Shown: positions 1 through 5,182 of the stretch, one piece after another | Layout: every line of letters begins with the position of its first letter | Numbering within the stretch: position 1 is the stretch's first letter | Origin: an uncultured Eubacteriales bacterium | GTDB lineage: Bacteria; Bacillota; Clostridia; Lachnospirales; Bianqueaceae | Direction of reading: 5' to 3' | Assembly: GCA_902782895.1 (NCBI GenBank) | Contig: CACZPA010000086.1 | Coordinates: 1 to 5,182 of the forward strand | DNA length: 5,182 nt | The notes under the pieces: model-generated | Databases searched by the model: none | The model's input: only the letters and a program-made list of their open reading frames with translations | What the model was told of the DNA's origin: nothing | Position numbers and translations under genes: made by a program

Positions 1-323
1 ACCCGTCTGGTATTGGATTTATCCAAGCCCAGAGCACTCATCAGATGCCAGGAAATCGCCTCGCCTTCACGATCCGGGTCCGTTGCGAGATAGATTCGCT
101 CGACCTTCTTTGTTTCTTTCTTAAGATTGCTCACAAGCTCTCCCTTGCCGCGAATCGTGATATACTTCGGTTCAAACCCGTGCGCTACGTCAATCCCCAG
201 CTCGCTCTTGGGAAGGTCCCGGATATGTCCGTTGGAAGCGATGACTTTATACGTTGATCCCAGGAACTTCTGGATCGTCTTCGCCTTAGCCGGGGATTCC
301 ACAATCACAAGATTCTTTGCCAT
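1..323 (-). CDS. topA: DNA topoisomerase I, N-terminal part (cut by window edge)
   Basis: Type IA topoisomerase, which relaxes negatively supercoiled DNA by cutting and passing one strand. Only the first 107 codons are visible; the rest lies beyond the left edge. Reading from the ATG at 323, the protein opens MAKNLVIVESPAKAKTIQKF, the standard start of the Toprim domain, with the conserved glutamate at residue 9. It continues through SNGHIRDLPKSELGID and reaches the metal-binding DPDREGEAI motif of the Toprim fold, then SWHL. These motifs identify TopA rather than TopB or reverse gyrase. The start is secure because the family begins exactly here and a good ribosome binding site precedes it. 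It sits 13 bp downstream of dprA on the same strand, a common arrangement in Bacillota, and is probably expressed from the dprA promoter. The C-terminal zinc-finger region and catalytic tyrosine cannot be checked in this window. Confidence 0.97.
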   Translation of the reverse strand, partial: MAKNLVIVESPAKAKTIQKFLGSTYKVIASNGHIRDLPKSELGIDVAHGFEPKYITIRGKGELVSNLKKETKKVERIYLATDPDREGEAISWHLMSALGLDKSNTRR

Positions 324-330
324 ACAAAAA

Positions 331-338
331 CCTCTCTT
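331..338 (-). promoter_or_regulatory. topA ribosome binding site overlapping the dprA stop codon
   Basis: On the minus strand the sequence AAGAGAGG lies 7 nt before the topA ATG and shares bases with the TAA stop of dprA (337-339). The overlap suggests that ribosomes finishing dprA can re-initiate on topA. No separate topA promoter fits in the 13-bp gap, although one inside the dprA coding region cannot be excluded. Confidence 0.7.
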
Positions 339-1452
339 ATCTTAATCTGATGATATCTTTATTAGGCAGGGTCTCGATATAACCCTGCAATTCAAACATC
401 GTTAAAACCGGGAGAACCTTCTGCGGCGGCAACCCGGATTCCCGAATAATGTCAGCGGTGCTGCGGGACTCCCAGCTCACACATTCCCAGATCCGTTTTG
501 CTGTATCATCCGGAAAAGAGGGAGCGATATTCTTGCCGCCATCCTGCCGATCCGCTCCTGAACGGATGATCTCCGGATCCATATCGCCGAGAGCGATCGG
601 TATATCCTCCCAACGGAGAACCAGCTCCGCTCCGTCGCGGATCAACAGATTCGTTCCTTTTGATGTCTCGGAAAAAATCGGTCCCGGAACCACCATAACC
701 GGTGTCCCGTTATCCGCCGCGATACTGACCGTAATCAGCGCGCCGCTTCTCTCTGCCGCTTCAACGATAACAACCGCCTGCGACAAGGCCGCTATGATAC
801 GGTTCCGCATTGGAAAGAACCCGGAAAGAGGCTTCGTCCCCGGAGGATACTCGGACACAATAAGTCCCCGCTCTCCGATCTTACGATACAGATTGCGATT
901 ACTCTGTGGATAACATATATCCACTCCGCAGCCGAGAACGGCTATCGTACTCCCGGCCGCGTCCAACGCGCCCCGTCCTGCACACGCATCGATGCCGTAG
1001 GCCATACCGCTGACGATTCCGTACCCAAACCGGGCAAGATTCCCGGCCAGATAACGGGCTGCCGCAGAACCGTAACTGGTACATTTGCGTGAACCAACGA
1101 TTCCGATATTCCGATGCTGCAGCAAAGAAGCTTCGCCTTTCACATACATCAGAAAAACCGGCGGATCTGCCCGAAGCAGACTTTTGGGAAACGCAGGTGA
1201 TGCCGGTGTTATGACGGAAATGCCCTTATTAAGCCATCTTTCGGCCTGTATCCGAAGCATCTCCAAATCCTTAGCCTCGCATAGGTCGTCTGCTTCTTTA
1301 TCTGAAAACCGCTCCCGCAGATAATCCTGTCGGGAGGCGTTATAAATCTGTCCGATTGTACCGAACTGCTGCAGCAGAAAGCCGCGCTTAACCGGTCCGA
1401 TGCCTGGCACACTGCATAGCCAGATCCATTGCAGATCCTCTGTACAGTACAT
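337..1452 (-). CDS. dprA: DNA-processing protein DprA (Smf)
   Basis: DprA binds incoming single-stranded DNA in the cytoplasm during natural transformation, protects it and helps load RecA. The gene encodes 371 residues, a normal length. An N-terminal helix-hairpin-helix segment is visible around residues 10-40 (CSVPGIGPVKRGFLLQQFG). The Rossmann-like DNA-binding core spans about 115-285 and carries GIVGSRKCTSYG, VSGMAYGIDA, TIAVLGCGVDICYP, FPMRNRIIAALS, VVIVEAAERSGALIT and VVPGPIFSETSKGTNLLI. A C-terminal winged helix (about 315-371) follows a poorly conserved linker. The ATG at 1452 is preceded by GAGGGA at 5 nt spacing. One oddity is that the usual GIDxxAHxGAL motif reads GIDACAGRGAL, so the common histidine is glycine at residue 159. 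Many bacteria not known to transform carry dprA, so its presence alone does not prove competence. It is first gene of a dprA-topA unit, and comM is divergent from it. Confidence 0.97.
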   Translation of the reverse strand: MYCTEDLQWIWLCSVPGIGPVKRGFLLQQFGTIGQIYNASRQDYLRERFSDKEADDLCEAKDLEMLRIQAERWLNKGISVITPASPAFPKSLLRADPPVFLMYVKGEASLLQHRNIGIVGSRKCTSYGSAAARYLAGNLARFGYGIVSGMAYGIDACAGRGALDAAGSTIAVLGCGVDICYPQSNRNLYRKIGERGLIVSEYPPGTKPLSGFFPMRNRIIAALSQAVVIVEAAERSGALITVSIAADNGTPVMVVPGPIFSETSKGTNLLIRDGAELVLRWEDIPIALGDMDPEIIRSGADRQDGGKNIAPSFPDDTAKRIWECVSWESRSTADIIRESGLPPQKVLPVLTMFELQGYIETLPNKDIIRLR

Positions 1453-1481
1453 GATTATCCCTCGCTCTCTGTGAACGGATT

Positions 1482-1500
1482 TGTCAGCATCCTGTTCTTG
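1482..1500 (+). repeat. 19-bp direct repeat, dprA-proximal copy
   Basis: TGTCAGCATCCTGTTCTTG matches the second copy at 1630-1648 at 16 of 19 positions and in the same orientation. This copy falls in the predicted dprA leader, 29 bp before the dprA start codon. It may be a protein-binding site or the trace of a local duplication. No regulator is recognised. Confidence 0.55.
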
Positions 1501-1524
1501 CTGCGGAGGTAATCTTGTCCAATT

Positions 1525-1553
1525 ATTATAACTGAGGCTTTCAGATTTGTATA
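1525..1553 (-). promoter_or_regulatory. Probable sigma-A promoter for dprA-topA
   Basis: On the minus strand a perfect TATAAT -10 box occupies 1530-1525. Upstream of it, after 17 bp, TATACA at 1553-1548 matches TTGACA at 4 of 6 positions. Transcription would begin near 1518, giving a leader of about 66 nt before the dprA ATG. The spacing and orientation fit a housekeeping promoter; it is inferred from sequence only. Confidence 0.6.
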
Positions 1554-1562
1554 TAGCACTGA

Positions 1563-1576
1563 CAAAAATATTTTTG
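1563..1576. repeat. 14-bp perfect AT-rich palindrome between dprA and comM
   Basis: CAAAAATATTTTTG is a perfect inverted repeat without a spacer. It lies about 10 bp upstream of the predicted dprA -35 box and 40-50 bp upstream of the candidate comM -10. A dimeric repressor or activator could bind here and touch both divergent promoters. AT-rich palindromes also arise easily by chance, so a function is inferred only from its position. Confidence 0.4.
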
Positions 1577-1615
1577 AGAAAACTTTTTAAAATAACCAGC
1601 CATTTAAAAACGACG

Positions 1616-1624
1616 TGCGATAAT
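1616..1624 (+). promoter_or_regulatory. Candidate extended -10 promoter for comM
   Basis: TGCGATAAT fits an extended -10 element (TGn followed by GATAAT, 5 of 6 to TATAAT). No good -35 box is found 16-18 bp upstream. Transcription would start near 1631, leaving a leader of about 58 nt that contains the second direct-repeat copy almost at its 5' end. A rival weak -10, TACTAT at 1667-1672, would leave too short a leader for a good ribosome binding site. Confidence 0.35.
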
Positions 1625-1629
1625 AAAGG

Positions 1630-1648
1630 TGTCAGCGTCCTGTTTCTG
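1630..1648 (+). repeat. 19-bp direct repeat, comM-proximal copy
   Basis: TGTCAGCGTCCTGTTTCTG is the partner of the copy at 1482-1500, with three mismatches. It lies 40 bp before the comM ATG, near the predicted transcription start, so a protein bound here could block or modulate comM expression. Confidence 0.55.
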
Positions 1649-1688
1649 ATCGCGAAGCAGTCACGATACTATAGAAAGAAGTGTTCAT

Positions 1689-3212
1689 ATGTTCTGTACG
1701 TTATACACCTGTACACAGCAGGCAGCTAAAGGCATTCCGACGACCGTTGAGACTACTCTGTACAACGGGATGCCGTATTTCAGTATTGTCGGACTCCCCG
1801 GCAACACCGTCCGGGAATCCAAAGAACGCATCCGGTCAGCCCTTCTTGGATGCGGATTTCCGTTTCCTGCGAAAAGGATCACCGTCAATCTTGCACCGGC
1901 TCATATCCGCAAAGAAGGCGCTTCTTTTGATTTTCCGATAGCAGTCAGCATTCTGGCTTCAGAAGATTCTATTCCGTCCGGGCCGGGCAGCCTGCTCTCC
2001 GAGTCCCTGCTTGCGGGTGAGCTTTCCCTGAACGGCGAGCTGCGCCCAGTACCGGGCACTCTTGTGATGGCGCTTTGTGCCAGATCCATGGGACTGAAGA
2101 GAATTCTGCTGCCTGCTGAGAACGCGGCAGACGCTTCTTATGTTTCCGGGATAGATGTCATCGGGATTCATACCTTATCGGAAGCCGCCGCCTATCTGCA
2201 GGGGAAGTATACCATCGAGCCATGTCCATATCACAGCCCCATGTCCATTAAGCGGGACATTTCTCCGCTCCTTGCAATCCGCGGTCAGCCGGAGGTGCAA
2301 CGGGCACTCACAATTGCGGCTGCCGGGCATCATTCTGTCCTTTTGTGGGGACCTCCCGGCACTGGTAAGACAATGGCCGCAAGAGCATTGCTTTCTCTGC
2401 TGCCTCCCCTGCGGGATGATGAATTTCTGGAAGTCGCCGCGATTTACAACAGCATGGGCCTCGATATGCCCCTGTCCCGGCCATTCCGCGCTCCGCATCA
2501 CACCATTTCACCGTATACGCTGGTCGGTGGCCGTTATCCGATCAAGGCGGGCGAGGTCACTCTTGCACACAAGGGTGTTCTTTTCATGGACGAAATCGCT
2601 GAATTCTCACGTTTTACCTTGGAATCTTTACGGCAGCCGTTAGAAAACCATCGCATAGAGATCGACCGGACCGGCCAATCCGTCGAGCTGCCCGCACATT
2701 TTGTCTTTATTGCAAGCATGAATCCATGTCCCTGCGGCTATTATCCGGACCGTACCCGATGTCAATGCACTCCGGGTGAGATCCGCCATTATCTGAAAGC
2801 TCTGCAGAGTCCTCTTTTTGATCGTATCGATATCGGAATTCATATGGACGTGCCGGATTACGAGGCGCTGAGCAAAGCTCCGGATCCGGTCTCCACATCG
2901 CTTGCCGATCAGGTGGAACACGCGTGCGGCATTCAGGAGGAACGCTACCGAGGACTGGAGTTTTCCTGCAACGGGGAGATTCCTCCCGAACGAATCCAGG
3001 ATTTCTGTGTGCTGGATTCTGCCGGAGAAGAGATCATGCGGCAGGCATATAAAGTATATCAGCTTAGTGCCAGAGGTTATCACCGGATACTCAAAACCGC
3101 CCGCACCATCGCGGACCTTGCCGACAGCAAGGAAATAAAAACAGAGCACCTGTGCGAAGCAATATCCCTTCGCTCACTTGATGCTCTGTCCAAGGTCCCT
3201 GAGACATATTAA
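1689..3212 (+). CDS. comM: ComM / YifB family Mg-chelatase-like AAA+ ATPase
   Basis: ComM-type proteins are hexameric AAA+ ATPases; in Vibrio and Acinetobacter, ComM is a branch-migration helicase that extends integration of transforming DNA. The 507-residue length is typical. Residues 1 to about 165 form the Lon-protease-like S5-fold domain (GMPYFSIVGLPGNTVRESKE, NLAPAHIRKEGASFDFPIA, LAGELSLNGELRPVPG). The Mg-chelatase-type ATPase follows, with Walker A GPPGTGKT at 221-228, RAPHHTIS at 267-274, Walker B VLFMDE at 297-302, and the MNPCPCG...CQC cysteine cluster (Cys347, 349, 358, 360). The arginine-rich ARGYHRILKTARTIADL segment at 461-477 is the C-terminal sensor region. The ATG fits the family start (MFCTLYT aligns with the usual short first strand), but its ribosome binding site (GAAAGAAG, 6-7 nt away) is modest. 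It is divergent from dprA rather than in one operon with it, and converges with ispF. The biological role in Bacillota is unproven. Confidence 0.96.
   Translation: MFCTLYTCTQQAAKGIPTTVETTLYNGMPYFSIVGLPGNTVRESKERIRSALLGCGFPFPAKRITVNLAPAHIRKEGASFDFPIAVSILASEDSIPSGPGSLLSESLLAGELSLNGELRPVPGTLVMALCARSMGLKRILLPAENAADASYVSGIDVIGIHTLSEAAAYLQGKYTIEPCPYHSPMSIKRDISPLLAIRGQPEVQRALTIAAAGHHSVLLWGPPGTGKTMAARALLSLLPPLRDDEFLEVAAIYNSMGLDMPLSRPFRAPHHTISPYTLVGGRYPIKAGEVTLAHKGVLFMDEIAEFSRFTLESLRQPLENHRIEIDRTGQSVELPAHFVFIASMNPCPCGYYPDRTRCQCTPGEIRHYLKALQSPLFDRIDIGIHMDVPDYEALSKAPDPVSTSLADQVEHACGIQEERYRGLEFSCNGEIPPERIQDFCVLDSAGEEIMRQAYKVYQLSARGYHRILKTARTIADLADSKEIKTEHLCEAISLRSLDALSKVPETY
3131..3189 (-). terminator. 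Intrinsic terminator of the ispF transcript, inside the comM 3' end
   Basis: Read on the minus strand, an 8-bp perfect stem ACAGAGCA / TGCTCTGT (3189-3182 with 3148-3141) encloses an inner 6-bp stem GCGAAG / CTTCGC (3173-3168 with 3159-3154) around an 8-nt loop. Two further pairs can form beyond an A-A mismatch. The outer stem runs directly into TTTTATTTCC (3140-3131), a U-rich tail. It begins 50 nt after the ispF stop codon, the usual place for a terminator. On the plus strand the same hairpin lacks a U tract, so it should not terminate comM. Confidence 0.65.
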
Positions 3213-3225
3213 GTCCGCCGTCCCG

Positions 3226-3252
3226 TCTGATCTAATAGTTCAGATTTCTTCC
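3226..3252 (+). terminator. Weak hairpin between the comM and ispF stop codons
   Basis: An imperfect 19-bp palindrome (3226-3244) has a 5-bp stem TCTGA / TCAGA, one T-T mismatch and three more pairs, and is followed on the plus strand by TTTCTTCC. It overlaps the ispF stop codon and lies 13 bp past the comM stop. The stem is short and AT-rich, so it is at best a weak terminator for comM. No stronger one is visible nearby. Confidence 0.3.
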
Positions 3253-3713
3253 AGCAGACAGACAGCTTCTGCGGCAATCCCTTCTCCTCTGCCGGTAAAG
3301 CCAAGATGCTCTTCTGTCGTTGCCTTCAAATTGACGCGGTCCTCACCACACGCCATATGCTGAGCCAGTTTTTGCTTCATCGCAGGGAAATGCGGGCCTA
3401 ACCTGGGCTGCTGGGCGATTACAACTACGTCCACGTTCCCGATCCTGTATCCGGCCGAGGTTACTTTTTGCATGACTTCATCCAGCAGGAGCAGACTGTC
3501 AATATTCTTATATTTCGGATCCTTGTCCGGGAACCATTTCCCGATATCCCCTTGTCCGATTGCTCCAAGAAGCGCGTCCATCAGTGCGTGTATAAGAACG
3601 TCCGCGTCAGAATGTCCGTCCAGTCCTTTTACATATGGTATTTCCACACCTCCGAGGATCAGCTTCCTGCCCTCGGTAAGCCTGTGCACATCATAACCGA
3701 TTCCGATACGCAT
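3240..3713 (-). CDS. ispF: 2-C-methyl-D-erythritol 2,4-cyclodiphosphate synthase
   Basis: IspF converts CDP-methylerythritol 2-phosphate to the cyclic diphosphate with release of CMP, in the non-mevalonate route to isoprenoid precursors. It acts in the cytoplasm as a homotrimer with a zinc and a second divalent ion. The 157-residue product is the usual length. Visible motifs are MRIGIGYDVHRL at the N-terminus, with the zinc ligands Asp8 and His10, then GGVEIPYVKGLDGHSDADVLIHA, the family signature, then IGQGDIGKWFPDKDPKYKNIDS, and KATTEEHLGFTGRGEGIAAEAVCLL near the C-terminus. The reading frame extends upstream to 3806, but that start would overlap the preceding gene and add 31 residues foreign to the family; the ATG at 3713 has a strong ribosome binding site and the canonical N-terminus. 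The usual partner ispD is not adjacent within this window. It is probably co-transcribed with the esterase genes upstream, or has its own weak promoter. Confidence 0.97.
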   Translation of the reverse strand: MRIGIGYDVHRLTEGRKLILGGVEIPYVKGLDGHSDADVLIHALMDALLGAIGQGDIGKWFPDKDPKYKNIDSLLLLDEVMQKVTSAGYRIGNVDVVVIAQQPRLGPHFPAMKQKLAQHMACGEDRVNLKATTEEHLGFTGRGEGIAAEAVCLLEEI

Positions 3714-3720
3714 TCGTCTT

Positions 3721-3726
3721 CCTCCC
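3721..3726 (-). promoter_or_regulatory. ispF ribosome binding site that fixes the start
   Basis: GGGAGG on the minus strand lies 7 nt before the ATG at 3713. It is the strongest Shine-Dalgarno match near this gene and supports the short 157-residue product over the longer open frame. Confidence 0.8.
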
Positions 3727-3743
3727 TTTCTATCCGTCCGGCA

Positions 3744-3772
3744 ATGATTTCTGAATTCCTGACTATTTACAA
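3744..3772 (-). promoter_or_regulatory. Weak possible promoter for ispF
   Basis: In the 67-bp gap upstream of ispF the minus strand has TTGTAA (3772-3767) and AATCAT (3749-3744) separated by 17 bp, each matching the sigma-A consensus at 4 of 6 positions. Independent expression of this housekeeping gene would be sensible, but matches of this quality are common by chance. Confidence 0.22.
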
Positions 3773-3780
3773 AAAAGCTG

Positions 3781-4443
3781 TCAGAATCCCTTATGTTCGT
3801 AATCAAATCCGCAGTGAGAGAGGAATTCCCGTGCCATCAGCGTAGCGCCGATCTGATTGGGATGTACTCTGTCCCAGGCGATATACGTGGAATGCCGGAC
3901 CTTGCAGTAATTTGCGTACAGTTTCTGAAAATCCACAAATACGCAGTCATGCTTTTCCGCCAGTCTGCGGCAGATTGCCACATACTCATCCATGCGTGCC
4001 CGCATAGTATCGTTTTCATTGGGTTCCATATAATAGGGCGACAGGATGAAAACCCCTTTGACCTTGTCCTTTACCGCAAGAATCATTTTCTCAATATTGC
4101 TCTCATACTCGTCCGGCATGACCTGCGCGTCGAACATGGCCGGCGTATCGAACTGGCGCCATACATCGTTGATCCCGATACAGATCGAAACCCAATCCGG
4201 ATTCAGCGCCACAACATCCCGATCAAAACGCTCGAGCAGATCACGGCTTGTATTGCCGCTAATGCCTGAATTTGTTATGCGCAGATTGACCTCCGGATAG
4301 ACAGCGGATAACATATTTTCCACTATGCGGACATAGCTTCTGCCGACATTGTCAAAAAGCCCCTCTCCGACCGGTTGGGCAGAGCCCATATCCGTGACGG
4401 AATCTCCCGCAAATACAATGCGGTCTCCCTGTTCAAAAATCAT
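3781..4443 (-). CDS. SGNH/GDSL hydrolase, probable Axe2-like xylan/xylooligosaccharide acetylesterase
   Basis: A 220-residue SGNH-fold esterase. All four signature blocks are visible: FAGDSVTD with the nucleophile Ser15, NSGISGNTSRDL with Gly63, GINDVW with Asn92 for the oxyanion hole, and AWDRVHPNQIG with Asp191 and His194. The length, the spacing and the numbering Ser15-Asp191-His194 equal what I recall for Axe2 of Geobacillus stearothermophilus, an intracellular xylan acetylesterase. The regions PDWVSICIGINDVWRQFD and DEYESNIEKM also resemble it. No signal peptide or membrane segment is present, so it should act in the cytoplasm, presumably on acetylated sugars already imported. The ATG at 4443 is preceded by AAAGGGG at 11 nt, a slightly long spacing. 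It starts 33 bp after the stop of another esterase gene, suggesting an operon. Family membership is firm; the xylan substrate is inferred from resemblance alone, and no xylanase or sugar transporter is in view. Confidence 0.9.
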   Translation of the reverse strand: MIFEQGDRIVFAGDSVTDMGSAQPVGEGLFDNVGRSYVRIVENMLSAVYPEVNLRITNSGISGNTSRDLLERFDRDVVALNPDWVSICIGINDVWRQFDTPAMFDAQVMPDEYESNIEKMILAVKDKVKGVFILSPYYMEPNENDTMRARMDEYVAICRRLAEKHDCVFVDFQKLYANYCKVRHSTYIAWDRVHPNQIGATLMAREFLSHCGFDYEHKGF

Positions 4444-4476
4444 TATAAATCAATCCCCTTTCTCTGCCGGATGTTG

Positions 4477-5182
4477 TCAGATTCCGAAATAATCCAGTGC
4501 CTTCTCGATCGTCAGATCCCAGAAGCGCCATTCATGCTTGTAACCGGGAATCTCCTCGAATTTGGCCGGCAGTTTAATCTCTTCCGCGTGTTCCTTAAAA
4601 TGCAGGAAGCCGGGATAGAGCCCGTCATCCTTGCCGCAGGCGAAATAGAGCTTCGGCAGATCGATGCCGTTCTTTACAGCTTCGTCCAGTACACGCCAGG
4701 TGTTCTCGTAAGAAGCGAGATATGCTTCCAGTCCGCCGCGGTTATCTATGCTTCCCTGCGTCCGCTTAAAGAATCCCGGATTCTGTGCCTTATCCCACGC
4801 GACATCCCTTGGAGCCGCCGACAGGATTGCCGCGCCGCCAAAAAGCTCCGGCCGGTTGAACGCGTATACGCAAGTCCCGCGTCCACCCATGGACAGACCT
4901 GCGACAAAGTTGTCCTCTCTTTTGCGTGAGACCGGGAACCAACCGTAGATCAAAGGCATCAGCTCTTCAAAGAAATAATCGTACATATTGTAACCGATGC
5001 TGAAATTCTCCCAGTTGGCGTAGTTTGCGTTCAGGCCGCTGGGCATCACGACCACAAGATCCCTTTCACAGGCAAAGAGCTCAATCCGGCTCTTGCGGAT
5101 CCAGTCGGAATGATCGCCGAATGTACCGTGCAGAAGCCACAGCACTTTGTATTTCCTGCCACTGCCGTAGAATTCCTCCGGT
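4477..5182 (-). CDS. Alpha/beta-hydrolase esterase, EstA / esterase D family (5' end cut)
   Basis: The last 234 codons of a serine esterase are visible; the frame is open through the right edge, where PEEFYGSGRKYKV reads directly into LLHGTFGD, so the start codon is outside the window. Motifs in order are LHGTFGDHSDW (oxyanion-hole loop), VVVMPSGLNANYANW, YFFEELMPLIYGWFP, then VAGLSMGGRGTCVYA with the nucleophile serine of GxSxGG, FACGKDDGLY with the likely acid residue, and GYKHEWRFWD with the catalytic histidine. This pattern matches the putative-esterase family (PF00756) that includes tributyrin esterase EstA, S-formylglutathione hydrolase and feruloyl/acetyl esterases. The N-terminus is missing, so a signal peptide cannot be excluded. 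It precedes the SGNH esterase by 33 bp on the same strand, which favours a role in deacylating carbohydrates over formaldehyde detoxification. The substrate cannot be told from sequence. Confidence 0.9.
   Translation of the reverse strand, partial: PEEFYGSGRKYKVLWLLHGTFGDHSDWIRKSRIELFACERDLVVVMPSGLNANYANWENFSIGYNMYDYFFEELMPLIYGWFPVSRKREDNFVAGLSMGGRGTCVYAFNRPELFGGAAILSAAPRDVAWDKAQNPGFFKRTQGSIDNRGGLEAYLASYENTWRVLDEAVKNGIDLPKLYFACGKDDGLYPGFLHFKEHAEEIKLPAKFEEIPGYKHEWRFWDLTIEKALDYFGI

Noticed and set aside
1564..1592. ComK-box-like A4/T4 pattern in the dprA/comM control region
   Set aside because: The A and T runs do not have the AAAA-N5-TTTT spacing in the paired arrangement used by Bacillus subtilis ComK, and the organism does not look like a Bacillus.
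2155..2643. 162-codon plus-strand frame inside comM
   Set aside because: It overlaps the Walker A/B region of comM in another frame, and its residue composition is unlike a folded protein.
3141..3189. Hairpin in the comM 3' end as a terminator for comM itself
   Set aside because: On the plus strand the stem is followed by CCAAGGTCCC, with no U tract, and it lies before the comM stop codon.
3714..3806. Upstream in-frame extension of ispF to an ATG at 3806 (188 residues)
   Set aside because: The added 31 residues have no family counterpart, would overlap the end of the SGNH gene, and lack the strong GGGAGG site that precedes the ATG at 3713.
4375..4929. 184-codon plus-strand open frame opposite the two esterase genes
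   Set aside because: It is antisense to two genes with complete catalytic motifs, spans the gap between them and shows no recognisable domain; it is a shadow frame.
5143..5145. GTG at 5145 as the start of the EstA-type esterase
   Set aside because: It lies inside the conserved strand leading to LLHG; the frame stays open with family-like residues up to the window edge, so the true start is outside.
1..5182. CRISPR array, tRNA, rRNA, insertion sequence, phage or toxin-antitoxin genes
   Set aside because: No periodic repeats, terminal inverted repeats with a transposase, cloverleaf-like genes or small paired toxin-antitoxin frames were found; nearly all sequence is explained by six ordinary genes.

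Overview
The window looks like a chromosomal segment of a Bacillota bacterium, most likely a member of the Clostridia. The base composition is moderate (roughly half G+C), Shine-Dalgarno sites are strong, and a dprA-topA gene pair is present. Two carbohydrate-type esterases hint at a plant-polysaccharide-using lifestyle such as gut or rumen, but that is inference. There are no mobile elements, CRISPR arrays, rRNA or tRNA genes.

Left part (1-1452, minus strand): dprA, a single-strand DNA-binding protein that loads RecA, is followed after 13 bp by topA (DNA topoisomerase I), which runs off the left edge. The topA ribosome binding site overlaps the dprA stop codon, so the two are almost certainly co-transcribed.

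Middle (1453-3212): a 236-bp AT-rich region separates dprA from the divergently transcribed comM (YifB-type AAA+ Mg-chelatase-like ATPase). It holds a good minus-strand promoter with a perfect -10 box, a weaker plus-strand extended -10, a 14-bp perfect palindrome, and a 19-bp direct repeat (16 of 19 identical) with one copy just upstream of each gene. DprA and ComM both act on DNA taken up in natural transformation, so a shared control region would make sense, but the regulator is unknown.

Right part (3240-5182, minus strand): three co-directional genes. An alpha/beta-hydrolase esterase of the EstA / esterase D type (cut by the right edge) is followed after 33 bp by an SGNH hydrolase strikingly like Geobacillus Axe2 xylan acetylesterase, and after another 67 bp by ispF (MEP isoprenoid pathway). 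The two esterases probably remove acyl groups from sugars in the cytoplasm; ispF is an unrelated housekeeping gene that may share their transcript.

ComM and ispF converge with only 27 bp between their stop codons. The best intrinsic terminator in the window is the one for the ispF transcript, and it lies inside the last 80 bp of comM on the opposite strand. Overall the genes are ordinary and well known. The items worth a second look are the comM/dprA control region, the embedded terminator and the esterase pair. I see no evidence for a new defence, toxin or mobile system.
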